Origin: Trujillonella endophytica
Lineage (GTDB): Bacteria; Actinomycetota; Actinomycetes; Mycobacteriales; Geodermatophilaceae
DNA: 64,000 bases
Assembly (NCBI RefSeq): GCF_019799905.1
Contig: NZ_JABGCI010000009.1
Location: 122,170 to 186,169, forward strand
Direction of reading: 5' to 3'
In this document: positions 1 to 8,702 of the stretch, piece after piece
Numbering within the stretch: position 1 is the first letter of the stretch
Layout of the letters: the number at the start of each line of letters is the position of its first letter
The notes under the pieces: generated by a model
Databases searched by the model: none
What the model was told of the DNA's origin: nothing
What the model saw: only the letters and a program-made list of their open reading frames with translations
Position numbers and translations under genes: made by a program

Positions 1-491
1 GCGGTCGCGCGGTCGGTCTGGTCGGTCACGTCGCTGAGCCGCTCGGCCCCCACGACCAGCACGTTGCGTGCGGTGCCGGCGCGGACGGCGTTGCTCGCCA
101 TCTCCAGCGAGTAGCAGAAGCCCGCGCAGCCGGCGTTGAGGTCGAACGCCCCGGGGCGGGGGATGCCCAGCCGGTGGGCGACCTGCGGACCGATGCCGGG
201 GATCGGGTACTCCAGGCTCGCGGTGGCCAGGACGACCATGTCGACCTCGTCGGGCGCCAGGCCGCTGGCGGCCAGGGCCTTGCCGCCGGCCGCGGTGGCC
301 ATCTCGACGAGCGTCTCGTCGTCGGAGGCCCACCGGCGCTCGGCGATGCCGACGCGGCTCTGGATCCACTCGTCGTTGGTGTCCATCACCTGGGACAGCT
401 CGTCGTTGGTGACGCGCCGCCGCGGCCGGTAGTCGCCGAAGCCGAGGATGCGCGCACCGGGTGCACCCGTCTTGAGCTGGATCGCAGTCAC
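1..491 (-). CDS. fabH: 3-oxoacyl-ACP synthase III, 3' end outside window
   Basis: Beta-ketoacyl-ACP synthase III starts fatty-acid chains by condensing an acyl-CoA primer with malonyl-ACP in the cytosol. About 163 N-terminal residues are visible and the rest lies beyond base 1. The product opens with a GxGxYRPxRxVTNDEL block and carries the active-site cysteine in NAGCAGF near residue 125, typical of FabH. The GTG start at 491 overlaps the fabD stop as GTGA, so the two are translationally coupled. The order regulator-fabD-fabH matches the actinobacterial fatty-acid synthase II cluster, in which acpP and fabF would be expected next, off the window. Confidence 0.93.
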   Translation of the reverse strand, partial: MTAIQLKTGAPGARILGFGDYRPRRRVTNDELSQVMDTNDEWIQSRVGIAERRWASDDETLVEMATAAGGKALAASGLAPDEVDMVVLATASLEYPIPGIGPQVAHRLGIPRPGAFDLNAGCAGFCYSLEMASNAVRAGTARNVLVVGAERLSDVTDQTDRAT

Positions 492-1699
492 GGCGTGACC
501 TCCGGGTAGAGACGGGCGATCGGGTCACCGGCGCCGACGAGGTCGCCCTCGTGCACCAGCCACTCGGCCAGGACGCCGGCGTAGGCCGCCGACACCCCGA
601 CCTCCTCGCGGCGGCCGCGGATGCAGCCCAGCGGGGCGCCGGCCGGCACGTGCGTGCCCTCGGCGATCTCCGCCGGTGCCACCGTGCCCCGGGCGGGGGC
701 GACGACGACCCGCCAGTCGGGGGAGTACTGGGCCTCGGCGCGCCCGCGCTCGGCCTCGATCAGCTCGCGGGCCCGGTCCAGGTCGCCGGGGCCGGAGACC
801 GCCAGCACCTCGATGCCGGCGCCCTTCCACTCCCGCTTGGCCAGGCCGGCCAGCGCCCCGGCCGGCGGCAGCTCGATCACCGCGGTGACACCCAGGTCGC
901 GGATGGTCGCCAGGCAGGCGTCGAAGCGGACGGGGCTGGTGACCTGGCTGACCAAGCGGGAGAGCGCCTCCGCGCCGCTGCCGACCGCCGCGCCGTCGGC
1001 GTTGCTCAGCAGCAGCCGGCTCGGCTCCGCCGGGCGCAGCCCGCCGACGAGGCCCTCCAGCTGCTCCCGGGCCGGCGCCATGTACTCGGTGTGGAACGCG
1101 CCGGCCACCGACAGCGGCAGCACGCGCGCCTTCGCCGGCGGCGCGTCCTTGAGCGCGGCCAGCCCCTCGAGCGGCCCGGCGACGACGGTCTGCCCGCCGC
1201 CGTTGAGGTTCGCCGCGACCAGGCCGTGCCGCTCCAGGGCGGCGGCCAGCTCGCCGGGGTCCCCGCCCAGGACGGCGGACATGCCGGTCGGGGTCAGCGC
1301 GCACGCGGCGGCCATCGCCCGCCCGCGGACGGCGGTCAGCGCGATCGCGGCCTCGACGCTCAGCACCCCGGCCAGGGCCGCGGCGGTCAGCTCGCCGACG
1401 CTGTGCCCGGCGATGACGACGTCCCGCCCGCCCTGCGGCGTGTGCTGCACCGGCCCGGGCAGGCCGCCGAGCTCCCGGGCGACGAACAGGCTCATCGCGA
1501 CGACCAGCGGCTGGGTGACCGCGGTGTCCTTGATCGCCTCGGCGTCCCCGGTGGTGCCGAGGGTGAGGAGGTCGGCGTCGGCGATGGCGCCGGCCCAGCG
1601 GAAGAACGACTCCGCGCCGGGCAGCTCCAGCCAGTCGGTGAGCATCCCGGGTTTCTGCGCGCCCTGTCCGGGGGCGAGGACGGCCAGCACGTCGTCCAC
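488..1699 (-). CDS. fabD: Malonyl CoA-ACP transacylase with C-terminal biotinyl/lipoyl-like domain
   Basis: Transfers malonyl from CoA to acyl carrier protein to feed FabH and FabF. The first ~310 residues are a standard FabD: LAPGQGAQ near the N-terminus and the nucleophile motif GHSVGE. The protein is ~400 residues, against ~310 for most FabD, because about 80 extra residues follow. That tail (ARGTVAP..., then GVLAEWLVHEGDLVGAGDPI) has the GxV/EGDxVxxGxP pattern of a biotinyl/lipoyl hairpin domain but lacks the modifiable MKM lysine, with REEV in that place. I chose GTG 1699 because it puts LAVLAPGQG at the N-terminus; GTG 1690 is also possible. Reading frame continues upstream but does not look coding. 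A palindrome at 1758-1778 lies in the leader. Confidence 0.9.
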   Translation of the reverse strand: MDDVLAVLAPGQGAQKPGMLTDWLELPGAESFFRWAGAIADADLLTLGTTGDAEAIKDTAVTQPLVVAMSLFVARELGGLPGPVQHTPQGGRDVVIAGHSVGELTAAALAGVLSVEAAIALTAVRGRAMAAACALTPTGMSAVLGGDPGELAAALERHGLVAANLNGGGQTVVAGPLEGLAALKDAPPAKARVLPLSVAGAFHTEYMAPAREQLEGLVGGLRPAEPSRLLLSNADGAAVGSGAEALSRLVSQVTSPVRFDACLATIRDLGVTAVIELPPAGALAGLAKREWKGAGIEVLAVSGPGDLDRARELIEAERGRAEAQYSPDWRVVVAPARGTVAPAEIAEGTHVPAGAPLGCIRGRREEVGVSAAYAGVLAEWLVHEGDLVGAGDPIARLYPEVTP

Positions 1700-1757
1700 C
1701 GTGCCAGGCGACGGCGCCTCCCACGGATGGGGAGCGGCACGAAACCACACCACCGCT

Positions 1758-1778
1758 CTTTGGAGGAACCCTCCAAAG
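1758..1778. promoter_or_regulatory. Perfect 9-bp palindrome between fasR and fabD
   Basis: CTTTGGAGG and CCTCCAAAG are separated by AAC, about 60 bases upstream of the fabD start and 60 bases past the regulator's stop. It may be the operator of the neighbouring FasR-like protein, or a hairpin that acts as terminator or attenuator between the two genes. Which one cannot be told from sequence. Confidence 0.45.
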
Positions 1779-1839
1779 ACGCCGTGCCGACAGGCCTCAG
1801 GAGGCGCCTCGACGTGGTGGGGACCACACTGACCCCCGC

Positions 1840-3018
1840 TCAGTGCCAGAGCGAACGCTCGCCGCCCAGCCGGGAGAGGGCGAGGGCCACCTGCAGCGTC
1901 CAGCCCCCACGCGGGTCGGTCGCCCAGAAGCCGGTGAGCTCGGCGGCCCGCTTGAGCCGGTAGCGGACGGTGTTGGGGTGGACGAACAGCGTCCGCGCGC
2001 TGGCCTCGAGGTTGCCGCCGCTGGCGAGCACCGCGCCGACGGTCTCGAGCACCTCGCCGCCGGCGGCCTGCAGCGGCAGCGCGACGCGCTCCTCGAGCGC
2101 CAGCCGGGCCAGGGGGTCGCCGTCCAGGGCGCGCTCGGGCAGCAGGGCGTCGGCGGGGACCGGCCGCGGGGCGCCCGGCCACGCCGGCGCCGCCCGCAGC
2201 CCCGCGAGCGCCGCGGCGGCGGACTCCGGTGCCCGCGCCAGCCCCTCGACCACCGGCCCGACCACGACCGGTCCGGGCCCGAACTCCTCGGCGACCCGGT
2301 CGGCGACCGCGTCGAGGTCCTCCGCCCCGCCCAGGACGACGACGAGCTGCTCGGCGTGCACCCCGACCAGCGCCTCGCTGCGCATCGAGCGGGCCGCCCG
2401 GCGCGCCGCCGCGTGCGCGTCCCGGTCGGAGGGGGCGGCGCCGACCAGCACGGTGACCGGCGTGGTCACGGCCCAGCCGAGTGCCGCGGCGCGGCCGGGC
2501 AGCTCCTCGGAGCGCTCGCCGCGGACCAGCGCGTCGACCACGAGCGCCTCCAGCCGGGCGTCCCAGGCGCCCCGGTCCTCGGCGAAGGTCGCGTACACGT
2601 GCGCGGTGGCGAAGGCGACCTCGCGGCTGAACAGCAGCACCGCCACCCGCAGGGAGTCCGCGTCGCCGGGCTCGGCCACCTCCCGGACGTGGTCCTCGAG
2701 GACCTCGACGACCACCTTCACCAGGTCCACGGTCTGCTTGAGCGGCACCGCGCGCACCAGCTCCCGCGGGGCCGCCCCGAACACCTCGCCGGTCAGCCGC
2801 GGCGGCCGGTCGGGGTTGCGGCACCACTCGACGAGCGACGCGATGCCCGCCTGGGCCACCAGCATCACCCAGGACCGCTGGTCGGCCGGCATCGTGCGGA
2901 ACCAGGACAGCTGCTCGTCCATCCGGGCGACGGCCTGGGTGGCGATGGCGCCGGACGCGCGCTCGAGGCGGCGCAGGGTGCCGGCCGAGGGCCGGGGCGC
3001 TGCGGCGCGGTCGTCCAC
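1840..3018 (-). CDS. fasR: PucR-family transcriptional regulator (FasR-like)
   Basis: Likely activator of the fabD-fabH fatty-acid operon just downstream. The 392-residue product has an N-terminal region (residues ~20-180) with RSWVMLVAQAGIASLVEW, as in streptomycete FasR, and a C-terminal PucR helix-turn-helix (ASGGNLEASARTLFVHPNTVRYRLKRA, residues ~335-365). FasR is known in Streptomyces and Mycobacterium to sit directly upstream of fabD and control it; the same order here supports the name. GTG 3018 was chosen because it starts the recognisable N-terminus (DDRAAAPRPSAGTLRRLE); the longer open frame upstream overlaps the divergent PAP2 gene. Only 45 bases separate the two divergent starts. 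Confidence 0.85.
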   Translation of the reverse strand: MDDRAAAPRPSAGTLRRLERASGAIATQAVARMDEQLSWFRTMPADQRSWVMLVAQAGIASLVEWCRNPDRPPRLTGEVFGAAPRELVRAVPLKQTVDLVKVVVEVLEDHVREVAEPGDADSLRVAVLLFSREVAFATAHVYATFAEDRGAWDARLEALVVDALVRGERSEELPGRAAALGWAVTTPVTVLVGAAPSDRDAHAAARRAARSMRSEALVGVHAEQLVVVLGGAEDLDAVADRVAEEFGPGPVVVGPVVEGLARAPESAAAALAGLRAAPAWPGAPRPVPADALLPERALDGDPLARLALEERVALPLQAAGGEVLETVGAVLASGGNLEASARTLFVHPNTVRYRLKRAAELTGFWATDPRGGWTLQVALALSRLGGERSLWH

Positions 3019-3063
3019 GCCGGCCAGCGTGTCACGGGGCGGGCGGTCGGGGAGAGTGGGGCG

Positions 3064-3756
3064 GTGCAGTCGCTCCTGCCCGGCGCTCCCGCGCGGACCT
3101 CCCGCCGGGTGCTCGGCGTCGTCGTCGCCGGGGTCGTCGTGGTGGTCGCCCTGGGCATCGGTGTCCTCGCCGACCTCGATCCGCAGATCCGGTTCGACGC
3201 GGCGGTCAGCCGCGCGCTCTACGCCGGCGACGACCGGTCGGCCGCCCTGGACGGGCTGCTCGAGGTGCTGACGGCGCCGGGGGTGACCTGGTTCCGCGCC
3301 GCGGTGTTCGCGCCGGTGGTGGTCTGGCTGGTGCTGCAGCGGAGGTGGCGGCCGCTGGCCTGGGTGGTCCCCGCCGTCCTGCTCATCGGCCCGCTGACCG
3401 CAGGGCTCAAGGAGGTCGCGGGCCGGGCGCGGCCGGCGTTCGAGGGCGGGGGGCTGGAGTACGGCAGCCTGAGCTACCCGAGCGGGCACTCGTCGGGCAT
3501 CGCCACGCTCGTGGTCGTCGGCCTGGTGCTGGCGTGGCCGCGCCTGGCTCCGGGCGCCCGGCGGGCCGGCGTGGGCCTCGGCGTCGCGCTCGTCGTGCTG
3601 GTCGGGCTGACCCGCATGTGGCTAGGCGTGCACTTCCTGTCCGACGTCCTGGGCGGATGGGCGCTGGGCACCGCGTGGTCGCTCGGTCTGGCCCTGGTGC
3701 TGGGCGGACTGCCGGGGGGTCCCGCCGCCCTCGCCCCGCGGGATGAGGCCGCGTGA
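3064..3756 (+). CDS. PAP2-superfamily membrane phosphatase
   Basis: Integral membrane phosphatidic-acid-phosphatase-type enzyme of 230 residues, probably acting on lipid phosphates or undecaprenyl diphosphate. All three PAP2 signatures are present in order: KEVAGRARP (KxxxxxxRP), PSGHSSG (PSGH), and RMWLGVHFLSD (SRxxxxxHxxxD-like, with R, H and D kept). About five or six hydrophobic segments are visible, starting with a strong one at residues ~15-35. GTG 3064 leaves 45 bases to the divergent regulator. The stop overlaps the next gene as GTGA, so the pair is cotranslated. The substrate cannot be told. Confidence 0.85.
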   Translation: MQSLLPGAPARTSRRVLGVVVAGVVVVVALGIGVLADLDPQIRFDAAVSRALYAGDDRSAALDGLLEVLTAPGVTWFRAAVFAPVVVWLVLQRRWRPLAWVVPAVLLIGPLTAGLKEVAGRARPAFEGGGLEYGSLSYPSGHSSGIATLVVVGLVLAWPRLAPGARRAGVGLGVALVVLVGLTRMWLGVHFLSDVLGGWALGTAWSLGLALVLGGLPGGPAALAPRDEAA

Positions 3757-4259
3757 GCACGCTGGAGTCGAGGGTGCTGGTGGAGAACGCCGACGGCTCG
3801 CTCGGGCCGCTGCTGCGGGTGGCCGACGACCGGCTGGGCCCGGGCGGCTCGTACGGGCTGCACGAGCACCGCGCGGTCGACGTCGTCGCCGTCGTGCTGG
3901 CCGGGTCGCTGCGGCACCGGTGGGGCGACGGCGCAGAGCTCGGGGCCGGTGACGTCGCCGTCCTGCGGGCGGGGGCGGGGCTGGAGCACGACGAGGTCGC
4001 GGGGGACGACGGCGCGCGGGTGCTGCAGTGCTACCTGCGCACCGCGGCACCGGCGGCACCGGCCCGGCACGAGGTCGTGCCCGCGGCCGCCGGCTGGGTG
4101 GACCTCGGCCGCCCGGACGCGCGGCTGTGGCTGGGCTCCGGTCCGGCGCCCGAGGGTCTGCGGATCGGGGTGGGGGAGGAGCCCGGCGTCGTCGGGGGAG
4201 AGGGCGGCCCCGCCGTCGTCTGGCGGCTCGCCGCCGGCCGCCCGGCTTGGGCAGAGTGA
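3753..4259 (+). CDS. Pirin-like cupin protein
   Basis: A 168-residue single-cupin protein resembling the N-terminal half of the pirin family. The metal-site pattern is visible: HEHRAVDVVAVVLAGSLRH, then GDVAVLRAGAGLEHDE, in which the H-x-H and the later H-x-x-E pair are the usual ligands. Pirin relatives are metal-dependent dioxygenases or regulators, but the substrate is unknown here. GTG 3753 overlaps the PAP2 stop, and its own TGA overlaps the start of the amidohydrolase gene, giving a three-gene overlapping unit with no obvious shared pathway. Confidence 0.7.
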   Translation: MSTLESRVLVENADGSLGPLLRVADDRLGPGGSYGLHEHRAVDVVAVVLAGSLRHRWGDGAELGAGDVAVLRAGAGLEHDEVAGDDGARVLQCYLRTAAPAAPARHEVVPAAAGWVDLGRPDARLWLGSGPAPEGLRIGVGEEPGVVGGEGGPAVVWRLAAGRPAWAE

Positions 4260-5467
4260 CGGCCGTGTCCACCCCCGCCGAGCTCCTCGCCGCCGCCACC
4301 GCCGACGCCGACCGCACGATCGACCTGCGCCGCCGCCTGCACCGCCACCCCGAGATGGGTCTGCACCTGCCGCGGACGCAGGCGACGGTCCTGGAGGCCC
4401 TCTCCGGGCTGCCGATCGAGCTGACCCCCGGACGGAGCACCACCTCGGTCGTCGGCGTCCTGCGCGGTGCCCGGCCCGGTCCCACGTTCCTGCTGCGCGG
4501 GGACATGGACGCGCTGCCGGTGCAGGAGGACACCGGGCTGCCGTTCGCCTCGGAGGTGCCCGGCGTGATGCACGCCTGCGGGCACGACACGCACGTGGCG
4601 ATGCTGGTCGGTGCGGCGCGGCTGCTGGCCGAGCGGCGCGACGAGATCGCCGGCCAGGTCGTGTTCATGGTCCAGCCGGGGGAGGAGGGCTTCCACGGGG
4701 CGAGGTACATGCTCGAGGAGGGCCTGCTGGACGCCGTCCCGGGTGCGCCGGTGGCCGGGGCGTTCGCGCTGCACTCCTCCTCGACGCTGCCCAGCGGCAC
4801 CGTGCACGTGCGGCCCGGGCCGATCATGGCCGCGGCCGACCAGTGGCGGCTCACGCTGCACGGCCGTGGCGGCCACGCCTCCGAGCCGGCCCGGGCGGCC
4901 GACCCCATCCCGGTGGCCGCCGAGATCGTGCTGGCGCTGCAGTCGATGGTCACCCGCCGCGTGCCCGTGACCGACCCCGCCGTCGTCACGGTCGCGCACA
5001 TCGCCGCGGGCTCGACGAACAACGTCATCCCCGACAGCGCGTTCATGGAGGGGACCATCCGCACGCTGTCGGCCGGGCGGCGCACAGACGTCGTCGACTC
5101 GGTGCGGCGGATCGCGGAGCTGGTGGCCGCCGCCCACGACATGCCCGCCGAGTTCGTGCACGAGCCCGGGTACCCGGTGACCGCCAACGACCCCGGCGTG
5201 GCCGCGCGGGTGGCCGCGACGGCCGCCGACCTCCTCGGGCCCGACGCGGTGCCGCCGATGGCCGAGCCGCTCATGGGCGCCGAGGACTTCTCCTACGTGC
5301 TGGAGCGGGTGCCCGGGGCGATGGCGTGGATCGGGGCCCGTCCGGCCGGCGTCGACCCGGACGAGGCGCCGCCGAACCACTCGAACCTGGCGGTGTTCGA
5401 CGAGGCGCCGCTGCCCGCGGGCGCCGCGCTCTACGCCGCGATGGCCCTGCGCGCGCTGGCCCCCTGA
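4256..5467 (+). CDS. M20-family metal-dependent amidohydrolase
   Basis: Zinc-type amidohydrolase of the M20D group (hippurate hydrolase, N-acyl-amino acid or IAA-conjugate hydrolases), 403 residues. Metal-site motifs are seen in order: RGDMDALPVQEDTG, then MHACGHDTHVAMLVGAA, QPGEEGFHGA, and a late MGAEDFSYV; the lid-domain block GRGGHASEP is also present. GTG 4256 overlaps the pirin-like stop as GTGA; GTG 4265 would give a product three residues shorter. The gene ends two bases before a perfect 18-bp terminator stem. The true acyl-amino acid substrate cannot be predicted from sequence. Confidence 0.85.
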   Translation: MTAVSTPAELLAAATADADRTIDLRRRLHRHPEMGLHLPRTQATVLEALSGLPIELTPGRSTTSVVGVLRGARPGPTFLLRGDMDALPVQEDTGLPFASEVPGVMHACGHDTHVAMLVGAARLLAERRDEIAGQVVFMVQPGEEGFHGARYMLEEGLLDAVPGAPVAGAFALHSSSTLPSGTVHVRPGPIMAAADQWRLTLHGRGGHASEPARAADPIPVAAEIVLALQSMVTRRVPVTDPAVVTVAHIAAGSTNNVIPDSAFMEGTIRTLSAGRRTDVVDSVRRIAELVAAAHDMPAEFVHEPGYPVTANDPGVAARVAATAADLLGPDAVPPMAEPLMGAEDFSYVLERVPGAMAWIGARPAGVDPDEAPPNHSNLAVFDEAPLPAGAALYAAMALRALAP

Positions 5468-5469
5468 GC

Positions 5470-5508
5470 GGAGTGCGAGAGCGCAGGAGACCTGCGCTCT
5501 CGCACTCC
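5470..5508. terminator. Bidirectional 18-bp hairpin between convergent genes
   Basis: GGAGTGCGAGAGCGCAGG is followed by AGA and its exact complement, giving a perfect 18-bp stem with a three-base loop. It lies between the ends of the amidohydrolase gene (+) and aceE (-) and can serve both. There is no T-run, which is usual for actinobacterial terminators. Confidence 0.85.
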
Positions 5509-5509
5509 G

Positions 5510-8320
5510 TCACGTAGCGGGACTGGGGTCGCTGCGCTCCTCGGCGGGGGCGGCCCGCACGTCGCGGACCTGGTACTTCTCCACCGCCTGGCGGACGACG
5601 TCGCCGTCCACCTCACCGCGCTTGGCCAGCGAGGCCAACGTGCGGACGACGATCGACTCGGCGTCCACGTGGAAGTGCCGCCGCAGCGCCGGCCGGGTGT
5701 CGGAGAGACCGAACCCGTCCGTGCCGAGGGTGGCCATCCCGCCGGGGACGTAGGGCGCGATCAGGTCGGGGACCGCCCGCATCCAGTCCGAGACCGCCAC
5801 GACCGGGCCGGCCGCGTCCTGCAGCTGCTGGGTCACGTAGGGGACCCGGACCTCCTCGCCGGGGTGCAGGAGGTTCCACTCCTCGCACTCGTCGGCCTGG
5901 CGGCGCAGCTCGTTCCAGGAGGTCACCGACCAGACGTCGGCCGACACGCCCCAGTCCTGCGCGAGCAGCTCCTGCGCCCGCAGCGCCCACGGCACGGCGA
6001 CGCCGGAGGCCAGCACCTGCGCCTGCGGCCCCTCCCCGCTGCCGGGGGCGTAGCGGTACATGCCGGCCAGCAGCCCCTGGACGTCGAGGCCCTCGGGCTC
6101 GGCCGGCTGCACGAACGGCTCGTTGTAGACGGTCAGGTAGTACATGACGTCCGGCGACCGGTGCCCGCCCAGCGGCGCGCCCGGGTCCTCGCCGTACATG
6201 CGCTGCAGCGCGTCCCTGGTGATGTGCGCGACCTCGTAGGAGAAGGCCGGGTCGTAGGACACGACCGCCGGGTTGGTCTGCGCCAGCAGCAGCGAGTGGC
6301 CGTCCTCGTGCTGCAGGCCCTCGCCGTTGAGCGTCGTCCGCCCGGCGGTGGCGCCCAGCACGAAGCCGCGGGCCATCTGGTCGGCCGCGGCCCAGAAGCT
6401 GTCGCCGGTCCGCTGGAACCCGAACATCGAGTAGAAGATGTAGATCGGGATCATCGGCTCGCCGTGCGTGGCGTACGACGTGCCGACGGCGGTGAACGAC
6501 GCGGTGGAGCCGGCCTCGTTGATGCCCTCGTGCAGGATCACGCCCTGCTCGGACTCCTTGTAGGCCAGCATCAGCTCGCGGTCGACCGAGGTGTACCGCT
6601 GCCCGGCCGGGTTGTAGATCTTGTGCGACGAGAACAACGAGTCCAGGCCGAACGTGCGGGCCTCGTCCGGGATGATCGGCACGAACCGCGGGCCCAGCTC
6701 GGAGTCCTTGAGCAGCTCCTTGAGCAGCCGGACGAACGCCATCGTCGTGGCGACCTCCTGCTTGCCGGAGCCGCGGCGCAGCACGTCGAGGGCCTTGTCG
6801 TCGGGCGCCTTGAGCGTCTTGAACTCCGACCGGCGCCGCGGTACCGCGCCGCCCAGGGCCCGCCGACGCTCGAGCATGTACTGCATCTCGTCGGAGTCCG
6901 GATCGGGCTTGTAGTAGGGCGGCAGGGTCTTGTCCAGCGCCTCGTCCGGGATCGGCAGGTAGAGGCGGTCGCGGAAGCCGGCCAGGTCCTCCGCCGTCAG
7001 CTTCTTCATCTGGTGGGTGGAGTTGCGGCCCTCGAAGTGGCTGCCCAGCGTCCAGCCCTTGATGGTCTTGGCGAGGATGACCGTGGGCTGGCCCTTGTGC
7101 TCCACCGCGGCCTTGAAGGCGGCGTAGACCTTGCGGTAGTCGTGCCCGCCGCGGGAGAGGTCCCAGACCTGCTTGTCGCTCATGTTCTCCACGAGCTTGC
7201 GGGTGCGCGGGTCGCGGCCGAAGAAGTGCTCGCGGACGAAGGCGCCGTCCTCGGCCTTGTAGGTCTGGTAGTCGCCGTCGGGGGTCTGGTTCATCAGGTT
7301 GACCAGCGCGCCGTCGCGGTCGGCGGCCAGCAGCGGGTCCCACTCCCGGCCCCAGATGACCTTGACGACGTTCCAGCCGGCGCCGCGGAAGAACGACTCG
7401 AGCTCCTGGATGACCTTGCCGTTGCCGCGGACCGGGCCGTCGAGGCGCTGCAGGTTGCAGTTGACGACGAAGGTGAGGTTGTCCAGCTCCTCGCGGGCGG
7501 CCAGGCCGATGACGCCGAGCGACTCGGGCTCGTCCATCTCGCCGTCGCCGAGGAACGCCCAGACGTGCTGGTCGGAGGTGTCCTTGACGCCGCGGGCGTG
7601 CAGGTAGCGGTTGAACCGCGCCTGGTAGACGGCGTTCATGGGGCCGAGGCCCATGGAGACGCTGGGGAACTCCCAGAAGTCGGGCATCAGCCGCGGGTGC
7701 GGGTAGGACGACAGCCCGCCGCCGGGGTGGCTGACCTCCTGGCGGAAGCCGTCGAGCTGCTGCTCGCTCAGCCTGCCCTCGAGGAAGGCGCGGGCGTAGA
7801 TGCCGGGGGAGGCGTGGCCCTGGAACCAGATCTGGTCGCCACCGCCGGGGTGGTCCTTGCCGCGGAAGAAGTGGTTGAAGCCGACCTCGTAGAGCGAGGC
7901 CGAGGAGGCGTAGGAGGAGATGTGCCCGCCGACGCCGATCCCGGGCCGCTGCGCGCGGTGCACCATGATCGCGGCGTTCCAGCGGATGTAGGCGCGGATG
8001 CGCCGCTCCACGTGCTCGTCGCCGGGGAACCACGGCTCGCGCTCCGGCGGGATCGTGTTGATGTAGTCGGTGCTGCGCAGCGCCGGCACACCGACCTGCT
8101 GCGCCCGGCTCCGCTCCAGCATGCGGAGCATCAGGTAGCGGGCCCGGCCGCGGCCGGCGTGGTCGACGACGGCGTCGAGCGATTCCAGCCACTCCTGGGT
8201 CTCGTCGGGGTCGGTGTCGACCAGCTGACTGGGGAGCCCGTCGGTGATGACCGCGCGGGCGCTGCCAGGGGTACCTGCATCGCGGGCGGGGTCGCCGCCC
8301 GACTGCTGCGGTGCGCTCAT
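5510..8320 (-). CDS. aceE: Pyruvate dehydrogenase E1 component, homodimeric
   Basis: Thiamine-diphosphate E1 of the pyruvate dehydrogenase complex; it decarboxylates pyruvate and passes the acetyl unit to the E2 lipoyl arms. The product is 936 residues, close to the ~900 of AceE. The ThDP/Mg motif starts with GDGEMDEPES near residue 258 and runs to VVNCNLQRLDGPVRGNG. Other AceE landmarks are GGHISSYASSASLYEVGFNH, GHDYRKVYAAF and LNGEGLQHEDGHS. The ATG at 8320 follows GGGAGGA at good spacing. E2 and E3 genes are not in the window, as is common in actinobacteria. The divergent DUF3052 gene is its usual neighbour. Confidence 0.96.
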   Translation of the reverse strand: MSAPQQSGGDPARDAGTPGSARAVITDGLPSQLVDTDPDETQEWLESLDAVVDHAGRGRARYLMLRMLERSRAQQVGVPALRSTDYINTIPPEREPWFPGDEHVERRIRAYIRWNAAIMVHRAQRPGIGVGGHISSYASSASLYEVGFNHFFRGKDHPGGGDQIWFQGHASPGIYARAFLEGRLSEQQLDGFRQEVSHPGGGLSSYPHPRLMPDFWEFPSVSMGLGPMNAVYQARFNRYLHARGVKDTSDQHVWAFLGDGEMDEPESLGVIGLAAREELDNLTFVVNCNLQRLDGPVRGNGKVIQELESFFRGAGWNVVKVIWGREWDPLLAADRDGALVNLMNQTPDGDYQTYKAEDGAFVREHFFGRDPRTRKLVENMSDKQVWDLSRGGHDYRKVYAAFKAAVEHKGQPTVILAKTIKGWTLGSHFEGRNSTHQMKKLTAEDLAGFRDRLYLPIPDEALDKTLPPYYKPDPDSDEMQYMLERRRALGGAVPRRRSEFKTLKAPDDKALDVLRRGSGKQEVATTMAFVRLLKELLKDSELGPRFVPIIPDEARTFGLDSLFSSHKIYNPAGQRYTSVDRELMLAYKESEQGVILHEGINEAGSTASFTAVGTSYATHGEPMIPIYIFYSMFGFQRTGDSFWAAADQMARGFVLGATAGRTTLNGEGLQHEDGHSLLLAQTNPAVVSYDPAFSYEVAHITRDALQRMYGEDPGAPLGGHRSPDVMYYLTVYNEPFVQPAEPEGLDVQGLLAGMYRYAPGSGEGPQAQVLASGVAVPWALRAQELLAQDWGVSADVWSVTSWNELRRQADECEEWNLLHPGEEVRVPYVTQQLQDAAGPVVAVSDWMRAVPDLIAPYVPGGMATLGTDGFGLSDTRPALRRHFHVDAESIVVRTLASLAKRGEVDGDVVRQAVEKYQVRDVRAAPAEERSDPSPAT

Positions 8321-8702
8321 GGACCCATCCTCCCGCCGATCGCCGTTCCCCGTCACGCACGCGCCCACCTGTCGGGACGTCGCGGTGCCGCGTGCCGTGT
8401 CGCGAGCGGAGCCCCGCGGAGCGCCTGCGCCTGACCTTGCGCTTGACCTGGCATGCCCTACGCTTCCGCCCACGTGGCCCGAACACCCGGGTCCACGGCC
8501 GACCGCAGGACGACAGGGGTGACATGACCAGGCAGCGGGTGACCTTCCCGCCGGTCGTGTCCGTCCCGGGGCCTCCGGTCGTCGCGCCCGCCGTCGGCGC
8601 GCGGCCCGCTCCCCACATCCCGGTGTCGCCCACCGGCCCGGGGACCGGGCGCCACCTCGCCGGCGATCGGAGTGCCACCACACCCATGGAGGATCAGCAG
8701 GG
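8321..8702. other. Divergent promoter region, aceE / DUF3052
   Basis: These 382 bases separate the aceE start from the DUF3052 start and must hold both promoters. I see no hexamer pair clear enough to mark. A 60-codon open frame (ATG 8524 to 8706) reaches the DUF3052 start but is proline-rich without a convincing family, so I leave it unannotated. Confidence 0.4.

Noticed and set aside
1843..3063. Long rightward frame through the regulator gene into PAP2
   Set aside because: It is the antisense of the FasR-like gene; only the part from 3,064 carries PAP2 motifs.
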